Shown here: in pieces, positions 1-7,966 of the stretch
How the letters are laid out: the number at the start of each line of letters is the position of its first letter
Numbering within the stretch: position 1 is the stretch's first letter
Assembly: GCA_039819065.1 (NCBI GenBank)
Contig: JBCBSS010000137.1
Location: forward strand, 1-22,489
DNA length: 22,489 nucleotides
Direction of reading: 5' to 3'
From: JBCBSS01 sp039819065
Lineage (GTDB): Bacteria > Bacteroidota > Bacteroidia > Cytophagales > Cyclobacteriaceae
Made by a program: the position numbers and the translations under genes
The notes under the pieces: generated by a model
The model's input: the letters and a program-made list of their open reading frames with translations, nothing else
What the model was told of the DNA's origin: nothing
The model's database searches: none

Positions 1-81
1 GTTGTAAGGCCGAGAAAAAAGCAACAGATTAGAGAGGCTAAAAACGCTGCGAATAACAAAGAAGCTGGCGAAAGCAAATAA
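1..81 (+). CDS. C-terminal tail of an unidentified protein (partial)
   Basis: Frame 1 is open from the window edge to TAA at 79-81; the other two forward frames close within 30 bases. The 26 visible residues are rich in Lys, Arg, Gln, Asn and Ala and end in EAGESK. A basic, low-complexity tail like this ends many nucleic-acid-binding or ribosome-associated proteins, but it does not identify a family. The trp promoter starts about 20 bases after the stop, and I see no terminator hairpin between them. The reading as a real gene end is an inference from the open frame and its position. Confidence 0.5.
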   Translation, partial: VVRPRKKQQIREAKNAANNKEAGESK

Positions 82-101
82 TACAAGAAATCTGAATTTT
101 G

Positions 102-132
102 TTTGCAATTCAAAATTCCTTTTCTATTTTTG
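102..132 (+). promoter_or_regulatory. Bacteroidota-type promoter of the trp operon
   Basis: TTTG at 102-105, a 19-base spacer, then TATTTTTG at 125-132. This matches the known Bacteroidota -33/-7 consensus TTTG/TAnnTTTG. Transcription should start about 4-7 bases after the -7 box, around 136-139, which is directly in front of the leader-peptide ATG at 140. The 19-base spacing is identical to that of the phhA leader promoter at 7931-7961. Confidence 0.75.
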
Positions 133-139
133 GCCATAT

Positions 140-199
140 ATGAAAATGACATTAGTACATAATAACTGGTGGTGGTGTTTCACAAAATTTAAGATGTGA
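140..199 (+). CDS. trpL: trp leader peptide (MKMTLVHNNWWWCFTKFKM)
   Basis: A 19-codon ORF starts at ATG 140 and stops at TGA 197-199. Codons 10-12 (167-175) are three consecutive TGG Trp codons, which is very unlikely by chance just upstream of a trp operon. A second in-frame ATG is at 146. The peptide should act as a sensor: when charged tRNA-Trp is scarce the ribosome stalls on the TGG run, otherwise it moves on to the stop codon. The stop lies inside the RNA strand (195-204) that forms the antiterminator, so a ribosome at the stop covers that strand. The peptide itself probably has no function after synthesis. The predicted 5' end of the mRNA is at or a few bases before the ATG. Confidence 0.9.
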   Translation: MKMTLVHNNWWWCFTKFKM

Positions 200-207
200 A
201 CAGCCAC
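172..207 (+). promoter_or_regulatory. trp leader 1:2 hairpin over the Trp codons
   Basis: Bases 179-184 (TTCACA) pair with 195-200 (TGTGAA), 176-177 with 201-202, and 172-175 (GTGG) with 204-207 (CCAC). There are single bulges at 178 and 203 and a 10-base loop at 185-194. The left arm contains the second and third Trp codons, so a ribosome stalled there would block this hairpin and free the right arm. It would act as the protector (anti-antiterminator) hairpin. The pairing was worked out by eye. Confidence 0.7.
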
Positions 208-252
208 ACTATTGTGTAAAAAATATAAGAAGAAAAAGGCTCGCTGTTCATG
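195..252 (+). promoter_or_regulatory. trp antiterminator (2:3 pairing)
   Basis: Bases 195-204 can pair with 243-252. Eight pairs are Watson-Crick, including GAACAGC 198-204 with GCTGTTC 243-249, and two are G-U. The right-hand strand is the loop and upper stem of the terminator, so the two structures compete. An alternative register pairs GCC 203-205 with GGC 238-240 and TGAACA 197-202 with TGTTCA 245-250, bulging 241-244, and reaches deeper into the terminator stem. A small ACAC-TATT-GTGT hairpin (206-217) lies inside the enclosed loop. Confidence 0.7.
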
Positions 253-269
253 CGGGCCTTTTTTGTTTT
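233..269 (+). terminator. trp attenuator intrinsic terminator
   Basis: AAAAAGGCTCGC (233-244) pairs with GCGGGCCTTTTT (252-263) as a continuous 12-bp stem with one U-G wobble. The loop is TGTTCAT and a U tract (259-269, broken by one G) follows. It sits 28 bases before the trpE ATG and after the leader stop, as expected for an attenuator terminator. It would stop transcription when Trp is plentiful. Confidence 0.9.
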
Positions 270-296
270 AAGACCATTTGTATCATCTGCTGATCA

Positions 297-1700
297 ATGA
301 AAACCTATAAACTAACTACGCAACATCGCAAACTGCTGGCCGATACACTTACCCCGGTAAGTATATATATTAAGCTGAGAGATAAATTTGCCAATAGTAT
401 TCTGCTCGAAAGTTCAGACTACCACGGCAACGAAAATAGTTTCTCTTATATCTGTTGTGACCCCATTGCTTCCTTCAAAGTAGAAGGGAAAACGATCTCG
501 ACCAAATACCCTGGTGAAGAAGCAGAAGTGAAGGAAATGGCTTCACCGGAAGAGGGGCTGGAAGGATTAAGACAATTCTCCTCTTCTTTTGACCACGATG
601 CCCAGGATTTCAAATTCATTACCAACGGCATATTTGGCTACATTGGCTATGATGCCGTTCGTTATTTCGAAGACATAAACCTTGATTCAAAAAGTAGCGG
701 TATCCCTGATATGCTCTATCATGTCTATCGCTATGTTATCGCCATAGACCACTTTAAAAACGAGCTGTTTGTATTTGAGCATAACCCGGAAGGATCAGAA
801 GCACAAGGCTTAGATCAGATCATTACCACGATCAGAAGCAGAAACTTCCCAGCCTACAATTTCCATGTCACCAACGGTGAGACATCCAACTTTACCGATG
901 AGGAATTCCTTGAACTCATCCAGAAGGGAAAAGACCATTGCTCGCGCGGTGATGTTTTCCAGATCGTTTTATCGCGTCGTTTTGAAACGGGTTTCGAAGG
1001 AGACGAATTCAATGTGTACCGCGCCTTGAGGTCGATTAACCCTTCTCCGTACCTTTTCTATTTTGACTACGGTACGTTTAAGATATTCGGGTCATCGCCA
1101 GAAGCGCAGATCGTAATCAAAAATGACCAGGCTACGATTTATCCCATAGCAGGTACTTTTCGTAGAACAGGCAACGACTTAGCTGACGCAGAATTGGCCA
1201 AGAAACTGGCCGATGATGAAAAGGAAAACTCGGAGCACGTGATGCTGGTAGACTTAGCCAGAAACGACCTGAGCCGTAATTCTGAAGAGGTTAATGTCGA
1301 AGTGTTCAAGGAAGTGCAATTCTACTCTCATGTCATCCATTTGGTTTCCAAAGTTACAGGCAAGCTGGCTGACCATGTATCACCTTTGAGATTGGTAGCG
1401 GATACCTTTCCAGCAGGTACGCTTTCCGGCGCTCCAAAGCACATGGCTATGCAATTGATTGACAGGTATGAAAACCTTTCCAGGGAGCACTATGCAGGAG
1501 CGATTGGCTTTCTGGGTTTCAACGGTGATTTCAACCATGCCATTATGATCAGGACCTTCATGAGTAGAGAGAATCAACTGATCTATCAGGCTGGTGCAGG
1601 GATTGTAGCCAAGTCCAACGTGGAGAGCGAACTACAGGAAGTACATAATAAACTGGAAGCCCTCAGAAAAGCCATGACCATGGCTGAAGAGATTGAATAA
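297..1700 (+). CDS. trpE: Anthranilate synthase component I
   Basis: TrpE makes anthranilate from chorismate using ammonia supplied by TrpG; this is the first committed step of Trp synthesis. At 467 residues it is a normal length. The N-terminal part has LLESS (36-40), the site used for Trp feedback inhibition in the family, so the enzyme is probably Trp-inhibited. The C-terminal chorismate-binding domain has PIAGT (283-287), DEKENSEHVMLVDLARND, PAGTLSGAPK, GAIGF and GAGIV. The PIAGT form is typical of anthranilate synthase; isochorismate synthase, salicylate synthase and aminodeoxychorismate synthase are less likely given the operon. The ATG at 297 follows the attenuator without a Shine-Dalgarno site, which is usual in this phylum. 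It is the first gene of the operon and is followed after 23 bases by trpG. Confidence 0.97.
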   Translation: MKTYKLTTQHRKLLADTLTPVSIYIKLRDKFANSILLESSDYHGNENSFSYICCDPIASFKVEGKTISTKYPGEEAEVKEMASPEEGLEGLRQFSSSFDHDAQDFKFITNGIFGYIGYDAVRYFEDINLDSKSSGIPDMLYHVYRYVIAIDHFKNELFVFEHNPEGSEAQGLDQIITTIRSRNFPAYNFHVTNGETSNFTDEEFLELIQKGKDHCSRGDVFQIVLSRRFETGFEGDEFNVYRALRSINPSPYLFYFDYGTFKIFGSSPEAQIVIKNDQATIYPIAGTFRRTGNDLADAELAKKLADDEKENSEHVMLVDLARNDLSRNSEEVNVEVFKEVQFYSHVIHLVSKVTGKLADHVSPLRLVADTFPAGTLSGAPKHMAMQLIDRYENLSREHYAGAIGFLGFNGDFNHAIMIRTFMSRENQLIYQAGAGIVAKSNVESELQEVHNKLEALRKAMTMAEEIE

Positions 1701-1723
1701 TTATAGCATAAACAAATATTACG

Positions 1724-2296
1724 GTGCGCATATTAGTATTAGATAACTACGATTCATTCACATATAACCTGGTTTATATTGTTAGAAAGCTGGGCTATAA
1801 TGATCAGATGGACATTTACCGGAATGACAAGATCAGTTTGGATGCGGTAGACCAGTATGATAAAATCCTTTTATCACCCGGGCCGGGCATTCCCGATGAA
1901 GCAGGTATTATGAAAGAGCTCATCCAACGATATGCACCATCTAAAAGTATTCTGGGTGTATGTCTTGGCCACCAGGCGATAGCAGAGGTATTTGGGGCGA
2001 AGCTTTTCAACATGTCGACAGTACTGCATGGTCATGCGGATGAAATTATTGTAAAAGATAGAACAGAGTCGATATTTGAAGGTGTACCCGATAAATTTGC
2101 GATAGGACATTATCATTCATGGTCTGTAGAACCAGATTCTATCAACGGGGCTTTGGCAGTAACCGCGGTAGATCAGAATGCCCTGATCATGGGAATCAAA
2201 CATACGACTTATGACGTACGAGGATTACAATTTCACCCTGAGTCCGTTCTGACCAAAAATGGCGTCCAGATTATCGATAACTGGTTGAAAGCATAG
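1724..2296 (+). CDS. trpG: Anthranilate synthase glutamine amidotransferase component
   Basis: TrpG releases ammonia from glutamine for TrpE. At 190 residues it has the length of a stand-alone class I amidotransferase. The nucleophile is C80 in GVCLGHQ, and the rest of the triad is H171 and E173 in QFHPES. The oxyanion-strand motif LSPGPG is at 50-55. The start is GTG at 1724: the sequence MRILVLDNYDSFTYNL that follows is the conserved N-terminus of the family, and no ATG lies nearby. It may also serve p-aminobenzoate synthesis, as single TrpG/PabA proteins do in some bacteria, but the window cannot show this. Confidence 0.96.
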   Translation: MRILVLDNYDSFTYNLVYIVRKLGYNDQMDIYRNDKISLDAVDQYDKILLSPGPGIPDEAGIMKELIQRYAPSKSILGVCLGHQAIAEVFGAKLFNMSTVLHGHADEIIVKDRTESIFEGVPDKFAIGHYHSWSVEPDSINGALAVTAVDQNALIMGIKHTTYDVRGLQFHPESVLTKNGVQIIDNWLKA

Positions 2297-2321
2297 CTAA
2301 ACAAGTTCTAACCTAACAAAG

Positions 2322-3338
2322 ATGAAAGCAGTACTTAATCAACTTTTTGAATATAAATCACTGAGTAAAGAAACAGCCAAGGAGATACTCAAAAACCTGG
2401 CGCAGGGACAGTATAATACCAGTCAAGTTGCGGCTTTTCTTACCGTATATATGATGCGTAGCATCACAGTAGAAGAATTGGAAGGATTTCGAGAAGCCAT
2501 GTTGGAGTTATGTCTACCGGTAGAAATCGATGAGTATAATGCCATCGATCTATGTGGTACTGGCGGTGATGGCAAAAACACATTTAATATATCAACGCTA
2601 TCCTCATTCGTGGTAGCGGGAGCAGGACAACATGTCGCCAAGCACGGCAACAATAGCGTGTCCTCAGTTTGTGGCTCATCCAATGTATTGGCACATTTTG
2701 GATACGAATTCACCAATGATGTTGACCAATTACGTCGTAATTTAGACGATGCGGGCATCTGCTTTTTACATGCCCCACTATTTCATCCGGCTATGAAAAA
2801 TGTTGCTCCGATCAGAAAAGAACTTGGTGTGAAAACCTTCTTCAATATGCTTGGGCCAATGGTAAACCCGGCCTTTCCGAAAAATCAGTTGGTCGGTGTA
2901 TTCAGTCTTGAATTAGCGAGATTGTACGGCTATTTGTATCAGAAGACCAACAAGGAATTCGTTATACTCCATGCGCTAGACGGCTATGATGAGGTATCAT
3001 TGACGGGAGCTTTCAAAATGATTTCCAACAATGGAGAACGCATCGTCCACCCTCAGGATATTGGACTGAAAACGCTAAAAGCTGAAGAATTGGCAGGAGG
3101 TGACACCGTTGAATCTTCCGCCAAAATTTTCAAAGACATTCTGGAAGGTAACGGAACTGTAGCGCAGAATGAAGTGGTCGTGGCTAATGCCGGCATGGCA
3201 CTCTATTGTGCCAATCAGTCACGAGGCATGGAAGATGCCGTAGCGGCAGCCAGAGAGTCACTTGAATCTGGAAAGGCGCTCAATGCCTTCAAAACATTAA
3301 TCAGCAAAGACAAACAGAAATCATATTCTACCACCTAA
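2322..3338 (+). CDS. trpD: Anthranilate phosphoribosyltransferase
   Basis: TrpD joins anthranilate to PRPP, giving phosphoribosyl-anthranilate. The 338-residue length is normal. The PRPP/metal site CGTGGDG begins at C78, with NTFNIST after it. KHGN at 107-110 is followed by NSVSSVCGSSNVLAHFG, where many families have KHGNRxxSSxxGxADxLExLG. The changed residues fit my memory of other Bacteroidota TrpD proteins and are probably not damaging. LGPMVNP and DGYDEVSLTG mark the C-terminal half. The ATG start is 25 bases after trpG, within the operon. Confidence 0.95.
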   Translation: MKAVLNQLFEYKSLSKETAKEILKNLAQGQYNTSQVAAFLTVYMMRSITVEELEGFREAMLELCLPVEIDEYNAIDLCGTGGDGKNTFNISTLSSFVVAGAGQHVAKHGNNSVSSVCGSSNVLAHFGYEFTNDVDQLRRNLDDAGICFLHAPLFHPAMKNVAPIRKELGVKTFFNMLGPMVNPAFPKNQLVGVFSLELARLYGYLYQKTNKEFVILHALDGYDEVSLTGAFKMISNNGERIVHPQDIGLKTLKAEELAGGDTVESSAKIFKDILEGNGTVAQNEVVVANAGMALYCANQSRGMEDAVAAARESLESGKALNAFKTLISKDKQKSYSTT

Positions 3339-3355
3339 AGTAACAAACCAGAAGA

Positions 3356-4174
3356 ATGGACATTCTAGAAAAAATAATAGCCCACAAGCAGAAAGAAGTG
3401 CATGAAAGAAGAGGGTTATTTCCAACCAAATTGTTGGAGCAAAGCATCTACTTTTCATCGAAACCAGTGTCCTTGAAAAAGTATCTGCTGAGGGAAGATA
3501 AAAGTGGTATCATCGCCGAGATCAAACGTAAATCACCTTCTAAAGGCATGATTAACCAGTACATCTCGGTAGAAAGAACTTCTATAGGTTATATGCAGGC
3601 GGGGGCCTCGGCTTTGTCAGTGCTTACCGATAAGGATTTTTTTGGTGGCAACAATGAAGACCTTACCACGGCTAGAAAGTTCAATTTCTGCCCCATTCTA
3701 AGAAAGGACTTCACCATCGACGAATACCAGATTATAGAAGCGAAATCAATCGGTGCGGATGCCATATTGCTTATCGCCGCGGCTTTGGAGCCCGATAGAA
3801 TAAAGCAACTGGCTGAGTTTGCTCAATCACTCGAACTAGAGGTGCTGGTAGAAGTCCATAACGAAGAAGAATTGGGTTATTCCGTCCATGATTCGGTTGA
3901 CCTTATTGGCGTGAACAATAGAAACCTCAAGACCTTCGATGTCGATATAGAAACCTCTGTTCGACTCGCACCGATGATCCCAGAAGAATTTGTTAAAATA
4001 TCAGAAAGTGGCATCAGCATGCCCGAAACCATTTTGAATCTAAAAACACACGGATTCAAAGGGTTTTTGATGGGGCAAAGCTTTATGCAGTACAGCAGGC
4101 CGGAGAAAGCTTGTGCAGACTTTATTGAAGCCCTTAATTATGCAGAAAACAAAGTGACTGTCAATGGCGAGTAG
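3356..4174 (+). CDS. trpC: Indole-3-glycerol phosphate synthase
   Basis: TrpC closes the indole ring, converting CdRP to indole-3-glycerol phosphate with loss of CO2. It is a single-domain TIM barrel of 272 residues, not fused to TrpF. Visible motifs are AEIKRKSPSKG (54-64, with catalytic-site E55 and K57 and the SPS phosphate region), SVLTDKDFFGG, LRKDFTIDEYQI, GVNNRNLKTF and SESGI. It begins 17 bases after trpD. Its last 11 bases overlap the start of trpF, which suggests translational coupling. Confidence 0.96.
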   Translation: MDILEKIIAHKQKEVHERRGLFPTKLLEQSIYFSSKPVSLKKYLLREDKSGIIAEIKRKSPSKGMINQYISVERTSIGYMQAGASALSVLTDKDFFGGNNEDLTTARKFNFCPILRKDFTIDEYQIIEAKSIGADAILLIAAALEPDRIKQLAEFAQSLELEVLVEVHNEEELGYSVHDSVDLIGVNNRNLKTFDVDIETSVRLAPMIPEEFVKISESGISMPETILNLKTHGFKGFLMGQSFMQYSRPEKACADFIEALNYAENKVTVNGE

Positions 4175-4820
4175 AGAGGAACCCATAAAGCTCAAAGTCT
4201 GTGGGATGAGGCACCCGAAGAACATAGCCGATATTGTGTCTATGAAATCCGACTACCTGGGCCTTATATTCTACCCGGAATCCCCTAGGTATGTTGGTAA
4301 TACACTTACTTCTGATGAAGTGAAGCAAATACCAAATGAGGTGAAAAAGGTAGGTGTGTTTGTCAATGAATCAGTGGATAAGGTAGCTTCAATTGTGAAT
4401 GAATGGGAGCTGGACTATGCGCAACTTCACGGAGGTGAAACAAGGGAGCAATGCCGTCTGTTGAAAGAACAAGATGTGAAGATTATCAAGGTCTTTTGGA
4501 TCAGTGATGATTTTGATTTTGACGTACTGAAAGCTTACGAGCCGTATGTAGATTTCTTTCTATTCGATACCAAGGGTAAGCATCCAGGTGGTAATGGTGA
4601 AACCTTCAACTGGGATGTACTCAAAAACTACAATAGTATCCGTCCTATGTTCCTAAGCGGGGGTATTGGGCTGGAAGAGGCCGAACGTCTTTGTGAGCGA
4701 GATGATCTTAATATCCATACCATTGATGTTAACAGCAGGTTTGAGATAGAGCCTGGAATGAAAGACGTGGATAAGATCAAAAAGCTCAAAGAGGTGATTA
4801 ACAAAATGAATGCAAATTAA
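4164..4820 (+). CDS. trpF: Phosphoribosylanthranilate isomerase
   Basis: TrpF catalyses the Amadori rearrangement of phosphoribosyl-anthranilate to CdRP. At 218 residues it is a typical TIM barrel. The catalytic Cys is C13 in KVCGM and the catalytic Asp is D135 in LFDTKG. Also present are YPESPRYV, GVFVNE, AQLHGGE, LSGGIG and the C-terminal DVNSRFE, usually DVSSGVE, where the Gly position is Arg here. The ATG at 4164 overlaps the trpC end by 11 bases. The gene order trpC-trpF-trpB-trpA is common in this phylum. Confidence 0.95.
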   Translation: MASREEPIKLKVCGMRHPKNIADIVSMKSDYLGLIFYPESPRYVGNTLTSDEVKQIPNEVKKVGVFVNESVDKVASIVNEWELDYAQLHGGETREQCRLLKEQDVKIIKVFWISDDFDFDVLKAYEPYVDFFLFDTKGKHPGGNGETFNWDVLKNYNSIRPMFLSGGIGLEEAERLCERDDLNIHTIDVNSRFEIEPGMKDVDKIKKLKEVINKMNAN

Positions 4821-4829
4821 ACCTGAACT

Positions 4830-6014
4830 ATGATTAAGTACTCAGTAGATGATAAAGGATATTACGGGAAGTTTGGTGGTGCTTTCATCCCTGAAATGCT
4901 CTATCCTAATATTGAAGAACTAAGACAAAATTACCTGTCCATTATCAGCAGCCCTGATTTTGAAGAACAATTCAATCAGTTGCTAGAAACTTATGTTGGT
5001 CGTCCAACGCCTTTGTATTTTGCTGCCAGACTTTCGGAGAAGTATAACACAAATATCTACCTCAAAAGAGAAGACTTGTGCCATACCGGAGCACACAAGG
5101 TCAATAATACCATTGGTCAGATATTACTAGCCAAAAGGTTAGGCAAGGAGAAGATTATTGCCGAGACCGGAGCAGGGCAGCATGGTGTGGCGACAGCCAC
5201 GGTTTGTGCATTGATGGGTATGGAATGCATCGTTTACATGGGTGAAGTCGATATAGCCAGACAACGCCCCAATGTTGAGCGTATGAAAATACTCGGTGCA
5301 GAGGTGAGAGCGGCGACAAGTGGCAGTAAGACACTGAAAGATGCCACTAACGAAGCCATGCGCCATTGGATCAATAACCCGACTGACACACATTACATCA
5401 TAGGCTCTGTGGTGGGGCCACACCCATATCCTGATATGGTGGCACGTTTTCAATCGGTGATCAGTCAGGAAATCAAGCAACAACTATTGGTTGAAACAGG
5501 AAGGGAAAACCCTGATTATGTGATCGCCTGTGTGGGAGGTGGTAGCAATGCTGCCGGGGCGTTCTATCACTACCTGGATGAAACAGACGTTGCTCTAGTG
5601 GCGGTTGAGGCAGCAGGAAAAGGTGTCAGCACTGGCGAGTCCGCTGCAACTACAGCACTGGGAAAGCCTGGGGTGCTGCATGGTAGCAAGTCACTGCTAA
5701 TGCAAACGGCTGATGGACAGGTGGTAGAACCTTATTCTATTTCTGCTGGGCTTGATTACCCAGGGATAGGACCAATGCACGCTCATTTGTTCGATTCTGG
5801 AAGAGGTACATTCCTCAGTGCCACAGACGAAGAAGCCATGCAAGCTGGCATTCTATTAAGCAGACTGGAAGGTATCATACCTGCCATAGAATCAGCCCAC
5901 GCTTTTGTGGCGCTGGACAAACTCGAACTGAAACCTGATGACAAAGCGGTGATCAACCTGTCAGGCAGGGGAGACAAAGACCTTGAAACCTACATCCGCT
6001 GGGGAAAATATTGA
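4830..6014 (+). CDS. trpB: Tryptophan synthase beta chain
   Basis: TrpB joins indole and serine to make Trp using PLP. The 394-residue length is normal. It starts with the typical GKFGGAFIPEML segment of the TrpB1 type that works with TrpA. The PLP lysine is K90 in GAHKVNN. GAGQHGVATAT is the indole/serine region, CVGGGSNAAG binds the PLP phosphate, and SGRGDKDL is at the C-terminus. The ATG is 9 bases after trpF. The short TrpB1 form, without the extra segments of TrpB2, fits a heterotetramer with the adjacent TrpA. Confidence 0.98.
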   Translation: MIKYSVDDKGYYGKFGGAFIPEMLYPNIEELRQNYLSIISSPDFEEQFNQLLETYVGRPTPLYFAARLSEKYNTNIYLKREDLCHTGAHKVNNTIGQILLAKRLGKEKIIAETGAGQHGVATATVCALMGMECIVYMGEVDIARQRPNVERMKILGAEVRAATSGSKTLKDATNEAMRHWINNPTDTHYIIGSVVGPHPYPDMVARFQSVISQEIKQQLLVETGRENPDYVIACVGGGSNAAGAFYHYLDETDVALVAVEAAGKGVSTGESAATTALGKPGVLHGSKSLLMQTADGQVVEPYSISAGLDYPGIGPMHAHLFDSGRGTFLSATDEEAMQAGILLSRLEGIIPAIESAHAFVALDKLELKPDDKAVINLSGRGDKDLETYIRWGKY

Positions 6015-6045
6015 GCCTAGCTGGTAACAAACCAAAGACAATAAA

Positions 6046-6840
6046 ATGGAAGTGGATTCAACCGTAGCCAATAGAATTGACAGGCTCTTCAAAGAGAAGG
6101 GAGAACGCATTCTATCTGTATATTTCACTGCTGGATATCCTCAAACGGGCGATACCATGCAGGTAGCTCAAGCACTGCAGGAAGCCGCAGCGGACATTAT
6201 AGAAATCGGTATGCCTTATTCTGACCCGATAGCCGATGGCCCAACCATTCAGGAAAGTAGTAAGATTTCCCTTGACCATGGTATGACCATAGCATTGCTA
6301 TTCGAGCAGTTGGCATCGCTTAGAATGCATGTAGATATCCCAGTCATTCTGATGGGATACATCAATCCGGTACTTCAATACGGGATAGAACGGTTTTGCC
6401 AGCAATGCCAGCAGTTGGGTGTTGATGGATTAATCTTACCCGATTTACCTATGCACGAATACCAGACCGAATACAAGCCTGTCTTCGATGCACATGGGCT
6501 TTATAATATCTTCCTCATTACGCCGCAGACTTCTGAAGAGCGGATAAGGGAGATTGACGAGCATTCGAATGGTTTCATCTACATGGTATCATCAGCCAGT
6601 ACTACTGGAGCTAAAGATAATATTGAAGCCGAGCAGGTGGCTTACTTCAATCGCATCAGGGATATGAGGCTAAACAACCCGACTTTGATCGGTTTTGGTA
6701 TTTCCAACAAAGACACCTTCGATAAGGCTTGTGAGTATGCCAGTGGGGCTATCATTGGCAGTGCTTTTATCAAAGCCATTCAAAGTACAGGTGACTTAAC
6801 TAGTAATATCAACCAGTTCATCACTTCTATTAAAGGTTAA
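6046..6840 (+). CDS. trpA: Tryptophan synthase alpha chain
   Basis: TrpA splits indole-3-glycerol phosphate to indole and glyceraldehyde 3-phosphate and channels the indole to TrpB. At 264 residues it has normal length. The catalytic pair is E53 (in IIEIGMPYSDP) and D64 (in IADGPTIQ). LILPDLP, YMVSSASTTGAKD, GFGIS and GSAFIK build the phosphate site and loop 6. It starts 31 bases after trpB and completes the set of seven Trp genes. Confidence 0.97.
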   Translation: MEVDSTVANRIDRLFKEKGERILSVYFTAGYPQTGDTMQVAQALQEAAADIIEIGMPYSDPIADGPTIQESSKISLDHGMTIALLFEQLASLRMHVDIPVILMGYINPVLQYGIERFCQQCQQLGVDGLILPDLPMHEYQTEYKPVFDAHGLYNIFLITPQTSEERIREIDEHSNGFIYMVSSASTTGAKDNIEAEQVAYFNRIRDMRLNNPTLIGFGISNKDTFDKACEYASGAIIGSAFIKAIQSTGDLTSNINQFITSIKG

Positions 6841-6866
6841 TCGACAAAATTGAAAAGTATTAAGCT

Positions 6867-7877
6867 ATGATCATACAACTTCAAGAAAACGTAACAGAAG
6901 GGCAAAGAGATGCGATCATCAAGAAGATGAATGACATCAAATACAAAGCCACTGAAGTGAATACCCAAAAGGGTAATTACCTGATTGGTATTGGTAAAAA
7001 GGATTTCGATATCCGTGGCATTGGCCAGATGGATGGCATTGCCGATATACATATCGTATCGGATGACTATAAGCTGGTTTCCAGAAAGTGGAAAGTAAAG
7101 CCTACGGTGATAGACCTTGGTGATGGCGTTAGAATCAAAGAGGGAGGGTTGGCCATTATGGCCGGTCCATGTTCTATAGAAGGTGAGAGCCAGATCAACC
7201 TGACCATCGAGCACCTCAAAGAGCACAACGTTAAGATCATGAGAGGTGGGGTGTATAAGCCTAGAAGCTCACCTTATTCCTTTAGAGGGATGGGTGTAGA
7301 CGGATTAAAACTATGGTACAAGGCGGCACGAGAAGCGGGTATCAAGATCATCACCGAGGTGATGCAGGTTTCTCAGATTGCCGAAATGTACGATTACGTC
7401 GATATCTATCAGGTAGGGGCTAGGAATACCCAGAACTTTAACTTACTGGATGAGTTGGGTAAGGTTGACAAGCCGGTGATGATCAAGCGTGGTATTTCCG
7501 GAACCATTGATGAGTTGCTTTATTCTGCCGAGTATGTATTTTCTGGAGGTAACGAAAAACTCATTCTTTGTGAAAGAGGTATCCGAACTTACGAGAAAGC
7601 CAGCCGCAATACCCTTGACCTGAATGCGATTCCGATTCTAAAGGAAAAGACACATTTACCGGTGGTGGCAGACCCTTCACATGGCATCGGAATCAGACAT
7701 CATGTGGAGCCGATGGCATTGGCCAGTATCATGGCAGGGGCTGATGGCGTGATATTCGAAACGCATCAAAAGCCTGAAGAAGCCTTCTCTGACGGACAGC
7801 AGACGCTCAACTTCAGGGAGTCTAAGAACCTGATAGAGAAAATGAGGAAGACCTTTGAGCTACGCGAATCAATGTAA
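6867..7877 (+). CDS. aroF: 3-deoxy-7-phosphoheptulonate (DAHP) synthase, type I-beta
   Basis: It condenses phosphoenolpyruvate and erythrose 4-phosphate to DAHP, the first step toward chorismate. The 336 residues contain a ferredoxin-like N-terminal domain (about 1-75), as in Thermotoga-type enzymes where it carries feedback regulation, and a KDO8PS-like TIM barrel. The barrel shows MAGPCSIE with metal ligand C102, GGVYKPRSSPYSFRG (K131, R133), GARNTQNF, CERGIRTYE, VADPSHG and FETHQ. There is no chorismate mutase domain: the N-terminus is too short and of the wrong type. It starts 26 bases after trpA, so it is probably co-transcribed and falls under the trp attenuator. Which aromatic amino acid inhibits it cannot be read from the sequence. 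Confidence 0.94.
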   Translation: MIIQLQENVTEGQRDAIIKKMNDIKYKATEVNTQKGNYLIGIGKKDFDIRGIGQMDGIADIHIVSDDYKLVSRKWKVKPTVIDLGDGVRIKEGGLAIMAGPCSIEGESQINLTIEHLKEHNVKIMRGGVYKPRSSPYSFRGMGVDGLKLWYKAAREAGIKIITEVMQVSQIAEMYDYVDIYQVGARNTQNFNLLDELGKVDKPVMIKRGISGTIDELLYSAEYVFSGGNEKLILCERGIRTYEKASRNTLDLNAIPILKEKTHLPVVADPSHGIGIRHHVEPMALASIMAGADGVIFETHQKPEEAFSDGQQTLNFRESKNLIEKMRKTFELRESM

Positions 7878-7930
7878 AAGTCATTGGTGTACTTTCTCAT
7901 TAAAAAATGATAAAAATCAATAATGGCCGA

Positions 7931-7961
7931 TTTGCTTTTTAGTACCGTAGGCCTATCTTTG
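7931..7961 (+). promoter_or_regulatory. Bacteroidota-type promoter of the phhA leader
   Basis: TTTG at 7931-7934, a 19-base spacer, and TATCTTTG at 7954-7961 match TTTG/TAnnTTTG exactly. The predicted transcription start is about 7965-7968, at the leader ATG (7967) or its tandem copy (7970). The promoter gives phhA its own transcription unit, separate from trp-aroF. Confidence 0.78.
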
Positions 7962-7966
7962 TCGGC

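Noticed and set aside
1..296. A T-box or tryptophan riboswitch before trpE
   Set aside because: No T-box sequence or long structured leader is present; the short leader peptide and attenuator explain the region fully.
2643..2705. TrpD KHGN motif changes as a sign of a broken enzyme
   Set aside because: The same kind of variation occurs, as far as I recall, in other Bacteroidota TrpD proteins, and all other motifs and the length are intact.
6867..7100. A chorismate mutase domain fused to DAHP synthase
   Set aside because: The N-terminal segment is only about 75 residues and looks ferredoxin-like, not the all-helical AroQ fold.
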